Of a stretch of 64,000 bases of DNA, positions 20,249 through 28,460 are shown in pieces (the first letter of the stretch is position 1; each line of letters begins with the position of its first letter). The notes beneath the pieces were generated by a model. The model was not told where the DNA came from and ran no database searches. It was given only the letters and a program-made list of their open reading frames with translations. Source of the DNA: an uncultured Clostridia bacterium (GTDB taxonomy: Bacteria; Bacillota; Clostridia; TANB77; CAG-508); the NCBI GenBank assembly GCA_944392465.1, contig CALXWR010000001.1, positions 36,604-100,603 of the forward strand, written 5' to 3'. Position numbers and translations under genes: made by a program.

Positions 20249-20932
20249 CTAGCTTATGGCTTTTCTTCTTTTTATTAAAATTATTGTTATTAAAATGCAC
20301 ATAATTGTTATTGATACTAGCGATATTACATCTGGTATAGATATAAGTCCGTATGGGAACTTCATAAATTTATCCATTAAATCTACAGCAGAAAAAATAT
20401 CACTTATTTCAATTAAAAACCAAGGTGCAACTAATATAGCAATTGTAATAATAGCTGAAACAATTTGATTTTCTGTTAGACTAGATACTAACATTCCTAT
20501 TGATATTGCTGCTATTGCAACTAAAATAAATCCAAGTATTGTTGCTAGCATTGTTGGAATATTTACTGTTCCAAAAAAACTTACAATTACTGCATAAACA
20601 ATTGACAAGATTATTGTAATTAATATTATTGTAACTGCTGCAAAAAACTTTCCTAAAACTATAGATGTTACACTTTTAGGAGATGTTAATAAAAGTTGTT
20701 CTGTTCCATTTCTTTTTTCTTCTGAAAAGATTCTCATTGTAAGTAAAGGAACAATTAATAATAAACCATACCTTGCTGTTGCATAGTATAAATTTCCCAT
20801 ATCTACAGAATAATAAGTAATTGTTGTTGCATAGAAAAATATACTATACATTAACATAAAAATTCCTATTGAAATATATCCTATAGGAGATAAAAAATAT
20901 GTTTTTAACTCTTTTTTATAAATTGCCCACAT
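20249..20932 (-). CDS. ABC-2 type permease (GldF-like)
   Basis: The 227-residue membrane protein has six helices and begins MWAIYKKELKTYFLSPIGYI, typical of GldF/NosY-type ABC-2 permeases. Its ATG overlaps the stop codon of the upstream ATPase by one base, so the pair is translationally coupled, and GldG follows 17 bases on. Together the three form one exporter; the cargo cannot be inferred. Confidence 0.9.
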   Translation of the reverse strand: MWAIYKKELKTYFLSPIGYISIGIFMLMYSIFFYATTITYYSVDMGNLYYATARYGLLLIVPLLTMRIFSEEKRNGTEQLLLTSPKSVTSIVLGKFFAAVTIILITIILSIVYAVIVSFFGTVNIPTMLATILGFILVAIAAISIGMLVSSLTENQIVSAIITIAILVAPWFLIEISDIFSAVDLMDKFMKFPYGLISIPDVISLVSITIMCILITIILIKRRKAIS

Positions 20933-21975
20933 TATTTTTTCTCCTCCTTTTTGTTTGATTTTTCTTGCTCTATAGCTTTCTCTTTGTTTTCATTTTTTTG
21001 TGCCTTATTTTCCTCTTTGCTATTATAATTTTTGTTTACTTCAACAGCATCAATTAATTTTATAAATGCTTCTTCAAGAGTTGTTTCAGATTTTTTTAGT
21101 TCTAAAATAACAATATCTTGTTTTGGTAATAAATTAAATAATTGTTTTCTTAAGTCTACATCTGAAGATGATAATATCAAGTATTGTTTTGTTCCATCAT
21201 GATTATCTTTTACGAGTTCAACATTTTTTATTTCTTTTATTTGATCTTTTAAATTCCTTATATTATTTTTTGGATCCTCAACCGTTAATAATATTCCATT
21301 ATTGTCCATTGTTGCTTTTTCTAGATTTTCTGGTGTATCAACTGCGATTAATTTTCCTTTATTTATTATAATTACTTTTTCACATATTTGACTAATTTCA
21401 GATAAAATATGTGATGATAAAATAACAGTATGATTTTTTCCTAATTTTTTTATTAATTCTCTTATTTCTGTTATTTGTTTTGGGTCTAGCCCTACTGTCG
21501 GCTCATCCAATATTATTACATCCGGATTACCAACTAAAGCTCCAGCCAAACTAACTCTTTGCTTATACCCTCTAGATATATTTCTTATTAATCTATTTTG
21601 TACTTCTTGTAGTCCAGCTTCATTTATTACTCTTTGTACTTCTTGTTTTCTTTCTTTTTTCTTTACCAATTTTAATTCTGCCATATATGAAATAAATTCT
21701 TTAGGAGTTAGTTCATAGTATAGTGGCACGCCTTCAGGCATATAACCAATTTGTTTTTTTACTTTGTTTGGCTTTTTTAAAATATCAATACCATTTACAA
21801 AAATTTGACCACTTGTTGGCTCTATATAGCCAGTAATCATATTCATTGTAGTACTTTTGCCCGCTCCGTTAGGACCTAATAAACCAACTACTTCTCCATC
21901 TTTAACTTCAAAGCTAATATTATCGACAGCAATAGTTGATTCGTACTTTTTTGTGACATTTTTTACTTCTATCAC
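20932..21975 (-). CDS. ABC transporter ATP-binding protein (GldA-like)
   Basis: ATPase of the exporter. From GTG at 21975 the protein is 347 residues: Walker A GPNGAGKSTT (about 35-44), signature ISRGYKQRVSLAGAL, Walker B VIILDEPTVGLDP, and a C-terminal CcmA/GldA extension ending in a lysine/glutamate-rich tail. An open frame extends to 22050, but GTG 21975 has a strong GGAGG 8 bases upstream and begins VIEVKNVTKKYE, the normal domain start. Confidence 0.92.
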   Translation of the reverse strand: MIEVKNVTKKYESTIAVDNISFEVKDGEVVGLLGPNGAGKSTTMNMITGYIEPTSGQIFVNGIDILKKPNKVKKQIGYMPEGVPLYYELTPKEFISYMAELKLVKKKERKQEVQRVINEAGLQEVQNRLIRNISRGYKQRVSLAGALVGNPDVIILDEPTVGLDPKQITEIRELIKKLGKNHTVILSSHILSEISQICEKVIIINKGKLIAVDTPENLEKATMDNNGILLTVEDPKNNIRNLKDQIKEIKNVELVKDNHDGTKQYLILSSSDVDLRKQLFNLLPKQDIVILELKKSETTLEEAFIKLIDAVEVNKNYNSKEENKAQKNENKEKAIEQEKSNKKEEKK

Positions 21976-22157
21976 TCTTTTTTCCTCCAATCTCGTATTT
22001 CCGTATGATTTATACGGATTTATCTTATCATTAATATATTTTATTATCAATATATTTCACATAATTTTCACATTATTTTAACCAACAAAACCAAACTCAT
22101 AAAAACTATTATCCAGAATATATTTTAATATACCTTTTTTATTTTGAGAGATTCTTT

Positions 22158-22204
22158 AAAATAAATTTGCTAGAGCACAAATCGCTCGAATGGAGGCTTT
22201 TATG
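22158..22204 (+). promoter_or_regulatory. Leader hairpin of the UPF0016 gene, shared with mecA
   Basis: Near-identical to the mecA leader at 4955-5005: stem GAGC/GCTC around an AYAAATY loop, then GAATGGAGG Shine-Dalgarno. The differences fall mainly in the loop and spacer. It does not match the yybP-ykoY manganese riboswitch. Confidence 0.5.
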
Positions 22205-22798
22205 GAAATATATCCTCTTTTGATTTCTTTTATCATGGTATTTATTGCAGAACTTGGTGACAAAACACAATTACTGATACTATCATTTGCAGGAAGTGTT
22301 AAAACTAAAAAAATACTATTTGGAATAGCTTTGGGTTCTTTCTTTAGCCATGGTTTAGCAATTCTTTTTGGAAGTACATTAATGTTACTAAATAATCCAC
22401 AATTTCAAGACACACTAAAAACAATTACATATTTATCATTTATTTTAATTGGGATATTGTCATTAATACCTAAAAAAGAGAGTGTTTCTGAAACTCAAAA
22501 ACATTCTCTTGTAAATAGAATTTTAAAATTAAATATTAGTTATACTTTTATTATTGCTTTATCCATATTTATTGGTGAATTTGGTGATAAAACATTTCTT
22601 TCCTCTATAGGATTTGGAATTGAATACCCTACACATAAACTAATGCTTATTTTAGGAGCTATTCTAGGAATGTTAGCTAGTGATTCAATTGCAATTATTT
22701 GTGGAAAGTTTTTAAGTACATATATTTCAGAGGACAAAATGAAGAAAATCTCTGGAATTTTGTTTCTATTATTCGGAATCTTAGGGTTTATCCTTTAA
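22202..22798 (+). CDS. UPF0016/TMEM165 family cation (Mn2+/Ca2+) exporter
   Basis: The 198-residue membrane protein has six helices as two inverted repeats, each with the family motif: E17-L-G-D-K-T in the first helix and EFGDKTFLSS in the second half. Family members (TMEM165, Gdt1, Mnx, MneA) export Mn2+ or Ca2+. ATG 22202 is preferred over 22190 because GGAGG lies 6 bases before it. It is followed by a hairpin that starts inside the coding sequence. Confidence 0.9.
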   Translation: MEIYPLLISFIMVFIAELGDKTQLLILSFAGSVKTKKILFGIALGSFFSHGLAILFGSTLMLLNNPQFQDTLKTITYLSFILIGILSLIPKKESVSETQKHSLVNRILKLNISYTFIIALSIFIGEFGDKTFLSSIGFGIEYPTHKLMLILGAILGMLASDSIAIICGKFLSTYISEDKMKKISGILFLLFGILGFIL

Positions 22799-22818
22799 AA
22801 TAAACCCTAGTATCTTTT
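22782..22818 (+). terminator. Terminator overlapping the 3' end of the UPF0016 gene
   Basis: TAGGGTTTA (22782-22790, still coding) pairs with TAAACCCTA (22801-22809); a T-run follows. The stop codon lies in the loop. Confidence 0.8.
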
Positions 22819-22887
22819 TTGATGCTACTTATATATTTAATTTTATTGTCTTACCTCCACTCCTTTATTTTCCTTTTTTATTATTAC

Positions 22888-23613
22888 TTAATTTTCTTCC
22901 TGTTTATCTATTAATGTTTTTATCCATATCTCATCTCCATTTTCTGTTTTTACTCTTAAATTTGGAAATGTTGTTGACATTTTTTCATTTGTAAAATAAT
23001 TGTTTTCTATTTTTTCTCTTATCTTTGGCAATAAACGATTAGAATCCGTTTTATATTCTATATTGTATAATAATCTGTTTTGATATGTTTGAATTCCCCA
23101 TACAGTTACTATACAATCAATTACTAAAAAAACAAATATTGCAGTCTCTATAATTATTTTATTATTTGGTTTTATCTTATTCACAAATTTATCAATTAAA
23201 TGTTTTACAATTCTCATTATTATTACAGATAATGCTCCCCAATAAATTGAAAAAATAATGCTAATTCTTCCATTTAAATTAAATTTTAAATAATCATAAT
23301 TCCAAAATCTTATTCCATATATTGCCTCTAATACATAGCTTAGAATATATTCAGCTACTGAACCAATTAGAAAACCTGCTACAAACAATTGCCAAGATTT
23401 TTTTAAATCTATTTTATCTAGTACATATATAAGAGCCGTACCACAAATACCATAAACAGGACAAAGTGGTCCCCATATAAAACCTTTTCTGCTTTCTAAA
23501 ACTCCAACAGAAATATAGCAATATATAGTTTCTAATAATAGACCTATAACACTAAATATTAAAAAGTACCAAAACAGATGATGAATAGTTACTTGATTTC
23601 GTTTTTTTTCCAT
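22888..23613 (-). CDS. CmpB-like putative ABC transporter permease (membrane protein)
   Basis: The 241-residue protein has five or six membrane helices with the sequence pattern of proteins annotated as putative ABC-transporter type IV (HHLFWYFLIFSVIGLLLETIYCYI, GFIWGPLCPVYGICG). These are widespread in Clostridia and have no demonstrated transport function. The C-terminal 45 residues are soluble. No ATPase is adjacent. Confidence 0.75.
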   Translation of the reverse strand: MEKKRNQVTIHHLFWYFLIFSVIGLLLETIYCYISVGVLESRKGFIWGPLCPVYGICGTALIYVLDKIDLKKSWQLFVAGFLIGSVAEYILSYVLEAIYGIRFWNYDYLKFNLNGRISIIFSIYWGALSVIIMRIVKHLIDKFVNKIKPNNKIIIETAIFVFLVIDCIVTVWGIQTYQNRLLYNIEYKTDSNRLLPKIREKIENNYFTNEKMSTTFPNLRVKTENGDEIWIKTLIDKQEEN

Positions 23614-23734
23614 ATATTTTTCCTCTCAATACTATATATATTACTATTCTTAACTAAATACATATTTTTTTATTCATCATTTGAAATATATTCAGCATTA
23701 TACACTACTTTTTTGTTTTTTTCCATCTTTTTTG

Positions 23735-23763
23735 TTGACTTTTTTAAAAAAAGGTGTTATTAT
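23735..23763 (+). promoter_or_regulatory. Promoter of the tRNA-Arg(UCU) gene
   Basis: TTGACT (23735-23740) and TATTAT (23758-23763) with a 17-base spacer lie 19 bases before the tRNA. Confidence 0.75.
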
Positions 23764-23782
23764 ATTTATTGCATTTGCAAAT

Positions 23783-23859
<77 letters not shown>

Positions 23860-23867
23860 AACACATA

Positions 23868-23903
23868 AAAAGAAAGGTTAACAAGTTAACCTTTCTTTTT
23901 TAT
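23868..23903 (+). terminator. Terminator of the tRNA-Arg(UCU) gene
   Basis: Perfect hairpin AAAGAAAGGTTAAC / GTTAACCTTTCTTT with a 2-base loop, then T-run. Confidence 0.9.
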
Positions 23904-23929
23904 TGTCTTAGACAACAAGGTTCTGGGGT

Positions 23930-23962
23930 ACCCGACTTCAATCTTTGATTGCTATGTCGGGT
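23930..23962. repeat. Compound palindrome between tRNA-Arg and prfA
   Basis: Outer arms ACCCGAC/GTCGGGT (23930-23936, 23956-23962) enclose inner arms CAATC/GATTG with a 3-base loop (23939-23951). There is no T-run, so it is not a standard terminator. It lies a few bases after the prfA stop codon and is GC-rich for this genome. Confidence 0.5.
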
Positions 23963-23972
23963 CAGGTTCTTA

Positions 23973-25046
23973 TTATTCTTCATCACCCTGCAATTTTTCT
24001 GCTCTATCTGCAGCAATTAAATTATCTATCATTTCATCTAAATTTCCATTTAAGAAATCTTCCATTTGATATATTGATAATCCTATTCTGTGATCTGTTA
24101 TACGTCCTTGTGGATAGTTATATGTTCTTATTTTTTCACTTCTTTCTCCACTACCTACTTGTAATTTTCTTGTACTAGCTACTTTTTCATCTTGTTTTTG
24201 TTTTTCTATATCATATAGTTTTGTTCTAAGCATTTTCATTGCATTTTCTCTATTTTGGAACTGAGATCTTTCTGTCTGACATTCTACTACTATTCCTGTT
24301 GGCTCATGAATTAATCTAACTGCTGATGATGTTTTATTAACATGTTGTCCTCCTGCTCCAGATGCTCTATAAACCTCCATTTTTATATCTGAAGGGTTTA
24401 TATCTACTTCTACATCTTCTACTACTGGAAGAACTGCTACTGTAGCTGTAGAAGTATGTATTCTTCCACTTGCTTCTGTGTCTGGAACTCTTTGAACTCT
24501 ATGAACTCCACTTTCAAATTTTAACCTACTATATACTCCTTTTCCTGTAATCATAAATGATATCTCTTTATATCCACCAAGACCTGTTTCATTTTCATTT
24601 AATACATCTATTTTCCAGTGTTTTCTTTCTGCATACATAGAATACATTCTAAAAAGCGTACCTGCAAACAAAGCTGCTTCTTCTCCTCCTGCTCCTGCTC
24701 TTATTTCGCATATAACATTTTTGTCATCATCTTTATCTTTAGGTATTAAAAGCACTTTTATTTCTTCTTCTAATTGAGGTAATTTATCTTTTGCTTCAAG
24801 CATTTCTGCTTCTGCCAAATCCTTTAATTCTTTATCTATATTTGGATCATCCACAATTTCTTTTGCTTCATCATATTGTTTTTGTACTTTTTTATATTCT
24901 CTATATTTTTCTACTATTGGCTCTAATTCAGCATGTTCTATCATTAGCTCTTTCCATTCTTTTTGATTAGCTATAACATCTGGATCACTTATTTTTTGTG
25001 TTAATTCTTCAAATCTATTTTCTACTGTATCTAATTTCTGAAACAT
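23973..25046 (-). CDS. prfA: Peptide chain release factor 1
   Basis: Recognises UAA and UAG stop codons and triggers peptide release. From ATG 25046 the protein is 357 residues, the normal length. The catalytic GGQ is in [19 protein letters not shown], and the domain II stop-recognition region and the C-terminal domain are complete. ATG 25046 is chosen over 25076 because GGAGG lies 5 bases before it and RF1 proteins start MFxKL. It matters here because the frame-0 stops behind two of the three CGG shift sites (TAG in pcrA, TAA in virD4) are RF1 codons. Confidence 0.97.
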   Translation of the reverse strand: MFQKLDTVENRFEELTQKISDPDVIANQKEWKELMIEHAELEPIVEKYREYKKVQKQYDEAKEIVDDPNIDKELKDLAEAEMLEAKDKLPQLEEEIKVLLIPKDKDDDKNVICEIRAGAGGEEAALFAGTLFRMYSMYAERKHWKIDVLNENETGLGGYKEISFMITGKGVYSRLKFESGVHRVQRVPDTEASGRIHTSTATVAVLPVVEDVEVDINPSDIKMEVYRASGAGGQHVNKTSSAVRLIHEPTGIVVECQTERSQFQNRENAMKMLRTKLYDIEKQKQDEKVASTRKLQVGSGERSEKIRTYNYPQGRITDHRIGLSIYQMEDFLNGNLDEMIDNLIAADRAEKLQGDEE

Positions 25047-25144
25047 ACAAACCTCCATTATAAACATTTTAAACATTAATATTATACATCATTATTTAGT
25101 ATAATTCAAGATTATATCAATTTTTATTCCGCCTCTCAAAAGGA

Positions 25145-25184
25145 CAAAAAAGAAATATCCTCTCATATGATATTTCTTTTTTAT
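25145..25184 (-). terminator. Terminator behind the YhaN-like ATPase region
   Basis: AAAAAAGAAATATC / GATATTTCTTTTTT with a 9-base loop directly follows the stop codon of the ATPase gene at 25188. Confidence 0.88.
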
Positions 25185-25187
25185 AAT

Positions 25188-27110
25188 CTATATATTTACT
25201 AAATTGTATTGTATACCTAATTTATTTAAAATGCTTGCTTCTCTTTTAGTACAAGTAAATATTATTACTTGATGATTATTCATAATCTCATTTAAAAATT
25301 TTAAAATATTTTCCATTCTATAATCATCATAATATGCAAATGCTTCATCCAAAATAATTGGCATTTTTTCGTTTGAAAGTTCATCTACCATTGATAATCT
25401 AAGTGATAAATATAGTTGATCTATTGTTCCAGTACTTAGCCTTTCAGCAGGTATATATTCACCATATTCGTTTTCTACTATCAAACCTTTTTCTTCATTT
25501 ATTCCTACTTTAGTATATTTATTATTAGATATTTTTGCTATATTCTTTGACATATTTTCCGTAAATTTTGGTGTAATATTATTTTTCATGTTTATATATG
25601 CATTATTCATAAATTGCTTTGCTAAATTAATTTCTTCATTTCTTTTTAATAATTCTTCTCTCTCTTCAATTAATTTGTCGTATTCTTCTTTTAAGCTTGA
25701 TAGATTTTCTAATTTTTCCGCTATACTGTTTTCTTCATATTTTAAAGTTTGTAAATCTACTTTACTCTTATTTAACTTTTCCTGTGTTTCTAATGAAATA
25801 AAATCTATATTTTTTTCATCAATTTTATCTAATAATTCTTCTATATTAATTTTTCCACTAAATTTAAGTTTTACATTGTTTATCTCTTGTTCTAGCTCAT
25901 TATCTAAACTTATTTGTTCACTTTCTATCTCGTTGTCTTGTTTATGTATTTCTTCATTTAAAATTTCTATTTGTCTATCTAATAGATTGATTTCGTTTCT
26001 ATATTCCTCTTCTGCTTTTTTTATTTTATTGTTTTGTTTTTTATTATTTATTATTTCTATTATAATAACTAATATAATATAAATAGGTATTAAACAAAGA
26101 TTTATAATATTTATAATTTTATTATTTAAAAGGTTTTTATTTACAAAATAAATTAAAATATTTAATATTAGAATTCCCACTAAAATCAAAATGTATTTTT
26201 TTATATTTATTTTTTTGATATACTCATTAGCTTTTGATTTATTTTTTTCCATTAATGAATTTTTTTCTATATTTAATTCTTTTATTTTTTCCTCTTTTTC
26301 TTTTTTAAAATTACTTTTGATATTCATTTTTTCTTCATTGTTTTGTTTATGTAGAAATATTATTTTTAACTCTTTTAGAGCATCTACTTCAGTTTCTAAC
26401 TTTGATATTTGGCTAGCATATAAATTTTTCTTAGCTTCATTAATTTCTTTATCTTCCTTATATGAAGCTAATTCTTTTAATGTATTTTCAATATTTTTCA
26501 ACCTATCTTCTATAATATTTATTGGTCTGTTTTGAGATCTTTCACTTCCTATTTCTTCTATTTGCATTTTATTTAATTTATCTATAACTTTTTTAAATGA
26601 TACACTATCATCTCCTGTTCCCGCAAGATTTGCAAGTTTTTGAACTAAAATACTTTGTTCTTGTTTATTAAGCTTTACTTCTTCTTGCATAGATACTACA
26701 GTAGAAGTAAACATTGTTTCATCTACATTTGTCTGATCATAGAAAAATTGTGTACCATCCTTTTTAGCAATATTAAACTGTTCTGAAACTTCTTCCATAT
26801 TTTCATTATATATTTTAGGTTTTTTCTTGTTGAAATCTCTAACAATTTCATATTCGCTTCCATCGTCTAGTTCATATTTTAATTTTCCTGAATAATCTGT
26901 TTTTCCCCATGGTTTGTATTTTTCATAATCTGAAATAGTTTTTCCATTTTTATTTTTTGAAATTCCATATAATGTATTCTTTATATAATTAAGTATAGTA
27001 GATTTTCCACTTTCGTTTTTTCCATAAATGATATTTAATTTATTTTCTAAATTTATTTCTTTGTTTTCTATATTTCCGTAATTATTTATCTTAATATTTT
27101 TTATTTTCAA
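25188..27110 (-). CDS. SbcC/YhaN-like SMC-type ATPase with a central membrane hairpin
   Basis: The 640-residue Rad50/SbcC-type ATPase has N-terminal Walker A YGKNESGKST (about 29-38) and C-terminal signature LSTGTIDQLYLSLRLSMV with Walker B PIILDEAFAYYDD, separated by coiled coils. Where SbcC has a zinc hook, this protein has two hydrophobic segments (about 305-323 and 332-353) separated by a short asparagine-rich turn, predicting a membrane hairpin at the apex. The start is TTG at 27110 behind AGGAG. It is 89 bases after its nuclease partner. It is shorter than YhaN of Bacillus. A DNA-end processing role is family inference. Confidence 0.85.
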   Translation of the reverse strand: MKIKNIKINNYGNIENKEINLENKLNIIYGKNESGKSTILNYIKNTLYGISKNKNGKTISDYEKYKPWGKTDYSGKLKYELDDGSEYEIVRDFNKKKPKIYNENMEEVSEQFNIAKKDGTQFFYDQTNVDETMFTSTVVSMQEEVKLNKQEQSILVQKLANLAGTGDDSVSFKKVIDKLNKMQIEEIGSERSQNRPINIIEDRLKNIENTLKELASYKEDKEINEAKKNLYASQISKLETEVDALKELKIIFLHKQNNEEKMNIKSNFKKEKEEKIKELNIEKNSLMEKNKSKANEYIKKINIKKYILILVGILILNILIYFVNKNLLNNKIINIINLCLIPIYIILVIIIEIINNKKQNNKIKKAEEEYRNEINLLDRQIEILNEEIHKQDNEIESEQISLDNELEQEINNVKLKFSGKINIEELLDKIDEKNIDFISLETQEKLNKSKVDLQTLKYEENSIAEKLENLSSLKEEYDKLIEEREELLKRNEEINLAKQFMNNAYINMKNNITPKFTENMSKNIAKISNNKYTKVGINEEKGLIVENEYGEYIPAERLSTGTIDQLYLSLRLSMVDELSNEKMPIILDEAFAYYDDYRMENILKFLNEIMNNHQVIIFTCTKREASILNKLGIQYNLVNI

Positions 27111-27199
27111 AATAATTTCTCCTTTTTGCTTTAAATAATTTATGTTGCATATTCATACAAAACTACAAATAATTTCATCAGTTTATTCATATTTTATTA

Positions 27200-28285
27200 T
27201 TACTTGCTATTGCTTAATATATTTAAGCCTATTTCTAATACATTTTCTAAAGTTTCTTTATTATAATTTTCCTTTTGCATTTCTTCTAATATTTCTTTAA
27301 CAAATAACCCTCTTAAGCTATTTTCTTTTGATAATTCTTCTATATCTATCTTTAATTTTGTATTATTTTTTATTTTTATTATATTTTCATTATTAATGTA
27401 TTTAAATAAATTATTTATATTTATTTCAAAATTTTTATCTCCTGTTAGAATTAATTTATAGTATATATTATCTTCTAATTTTAGATCATTTATTTTTTCT
27501 ATTAATTCTTCTATATTATTTAAATTACTTATATCAATTTCTTTTTCTTTAAATTCTTTTTCATCTATTTGAAGAAATTCTAGTTTTATATTTTCTTTTG
27601 TTAATTCTCCAACTATTACTCCATGTTTACCTAATTCATCAAACCCCATAGAGATTGGTGAACCTGGATATACTATTCTTTGATTTTCTTCATTATTATA
27701 ATCTGGTTTATGTATATGCCCTAATGCAATATAATCAAATCCCATTTGCTTTAATTTTGTTTTATTAAGTGGATTATACTGCATATCTTCAATAGTTGAA
27801 CCATTTAAAGTTCCGTGAGTTATTAATATATTTATTTTTTCTTTATTTTCTATAACAATATCTTGCACATCAGATAGACCACAATAAAAATCATTAAACC
27901 CAAACCCATATATATTGCAATCTTCATTTTCTACCATTTCTATGTTATTTGTAAATATTTTTACATTATCATTCCACTTTACTGTTTTATACATAGAACC
28001 ATTAATATATGGATCATGGTTTCCTGGTGTAATATATATTTTTGTATCTGGTATCTCTTTAAATAAATTATTTATATATTCTATTGTACTTTTCCTTATA
28101 TATTCATTTTCGTATAAGTCTCCTGCTATAAAAAAATATTCTATTTTATTATTTTTTATATATTCTATTATGCTTTTAAAAGCACCTCTTTGTTCTAATC
28201 TTCTTTGTTCCCCAAGTTTATTTCTTCTATTTAATACTGTAAAAGGTATGTCAAAATGCATATCTGCCATATGTACAAATTTCAT
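27200..28285 (-). CDS. SbcD/YhaO-like metallophosphoesterase (DNA repair exonuclease)
   Basis: The 361-residue calcineurin-like phosphoesterase has the five metal-binding motifs: MADMHFD (D8, H10), AGDLYEN, PGNHDPY, ITHGT and GHIHKPD. The C-terminal part is helical, as in SbcD/YhaO, for docking to the ATPase encoded next. Together they form an SbcCD/Mre11-Rad50-type nuclease. Start ATG follows GAAAGGA. Confidence 0.88.
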   Translation of the reverse strand: MKFVHMADMHFDIPFTVLNRRNKLGEQRRLEQRGAFKSIIEYIKNNKIEYFFIAGDLYENEYIRKSTIEYINNLFKEIPDTKIYITPGNHDPYINGSMYKTVKWNDNVKIFTNNIEMVENEDCNIYGFGFNDFYCGLSDVQDIVIENKEKINILITHGTLNGSTIEDMQYNPLNKTKLKQMGFDYIALGHIHKPDYNNEENQRIVYPGSPISMGFDELGKHGVIVGELTKENIKLEFLQIDEKEFKEKEIDISNLNNIEELIEKINDLKLEDNIYYKLILTGDKNFEININNLFKYINNENIIKIKNNTKLKIDIEELSKENSLRGLFVKEILEEMQKENYNKETLENVLEIGLNILSNSK

Positions 28286-28395
28286 GCTTATCTTTCCTTT
28301 CTACTTTTCTTTAAATATTTTATATTAGTATTTTTAAATAGTCAATACTTTCTCAGAACATTTGTTTATGTCTAGCTTGTCTAAGCAAGATAATT

Positions 28396-28436
28396 TAAAA
28401 AAACACATATATTATTTAAATTATATGTGTTTTTAT
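28396..28436 (-). terminator. Terminator of the VirD4-like operon
   Basis: AAAAACACATAT / ATATGTGTTTTT hairpin lies 25 bases after the stop codon at 28461. Confidence 0.85.
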
Positions 28437-28460
28437 TATCTATTTTTATTTAATTAAATT

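Noticed and set aside
22100..22201. yybP-ykoY manganese riboswitch before the UPF0016 gene
   Set aside because: The conserved loops are absent; the leader instead matches the short mecA leader.
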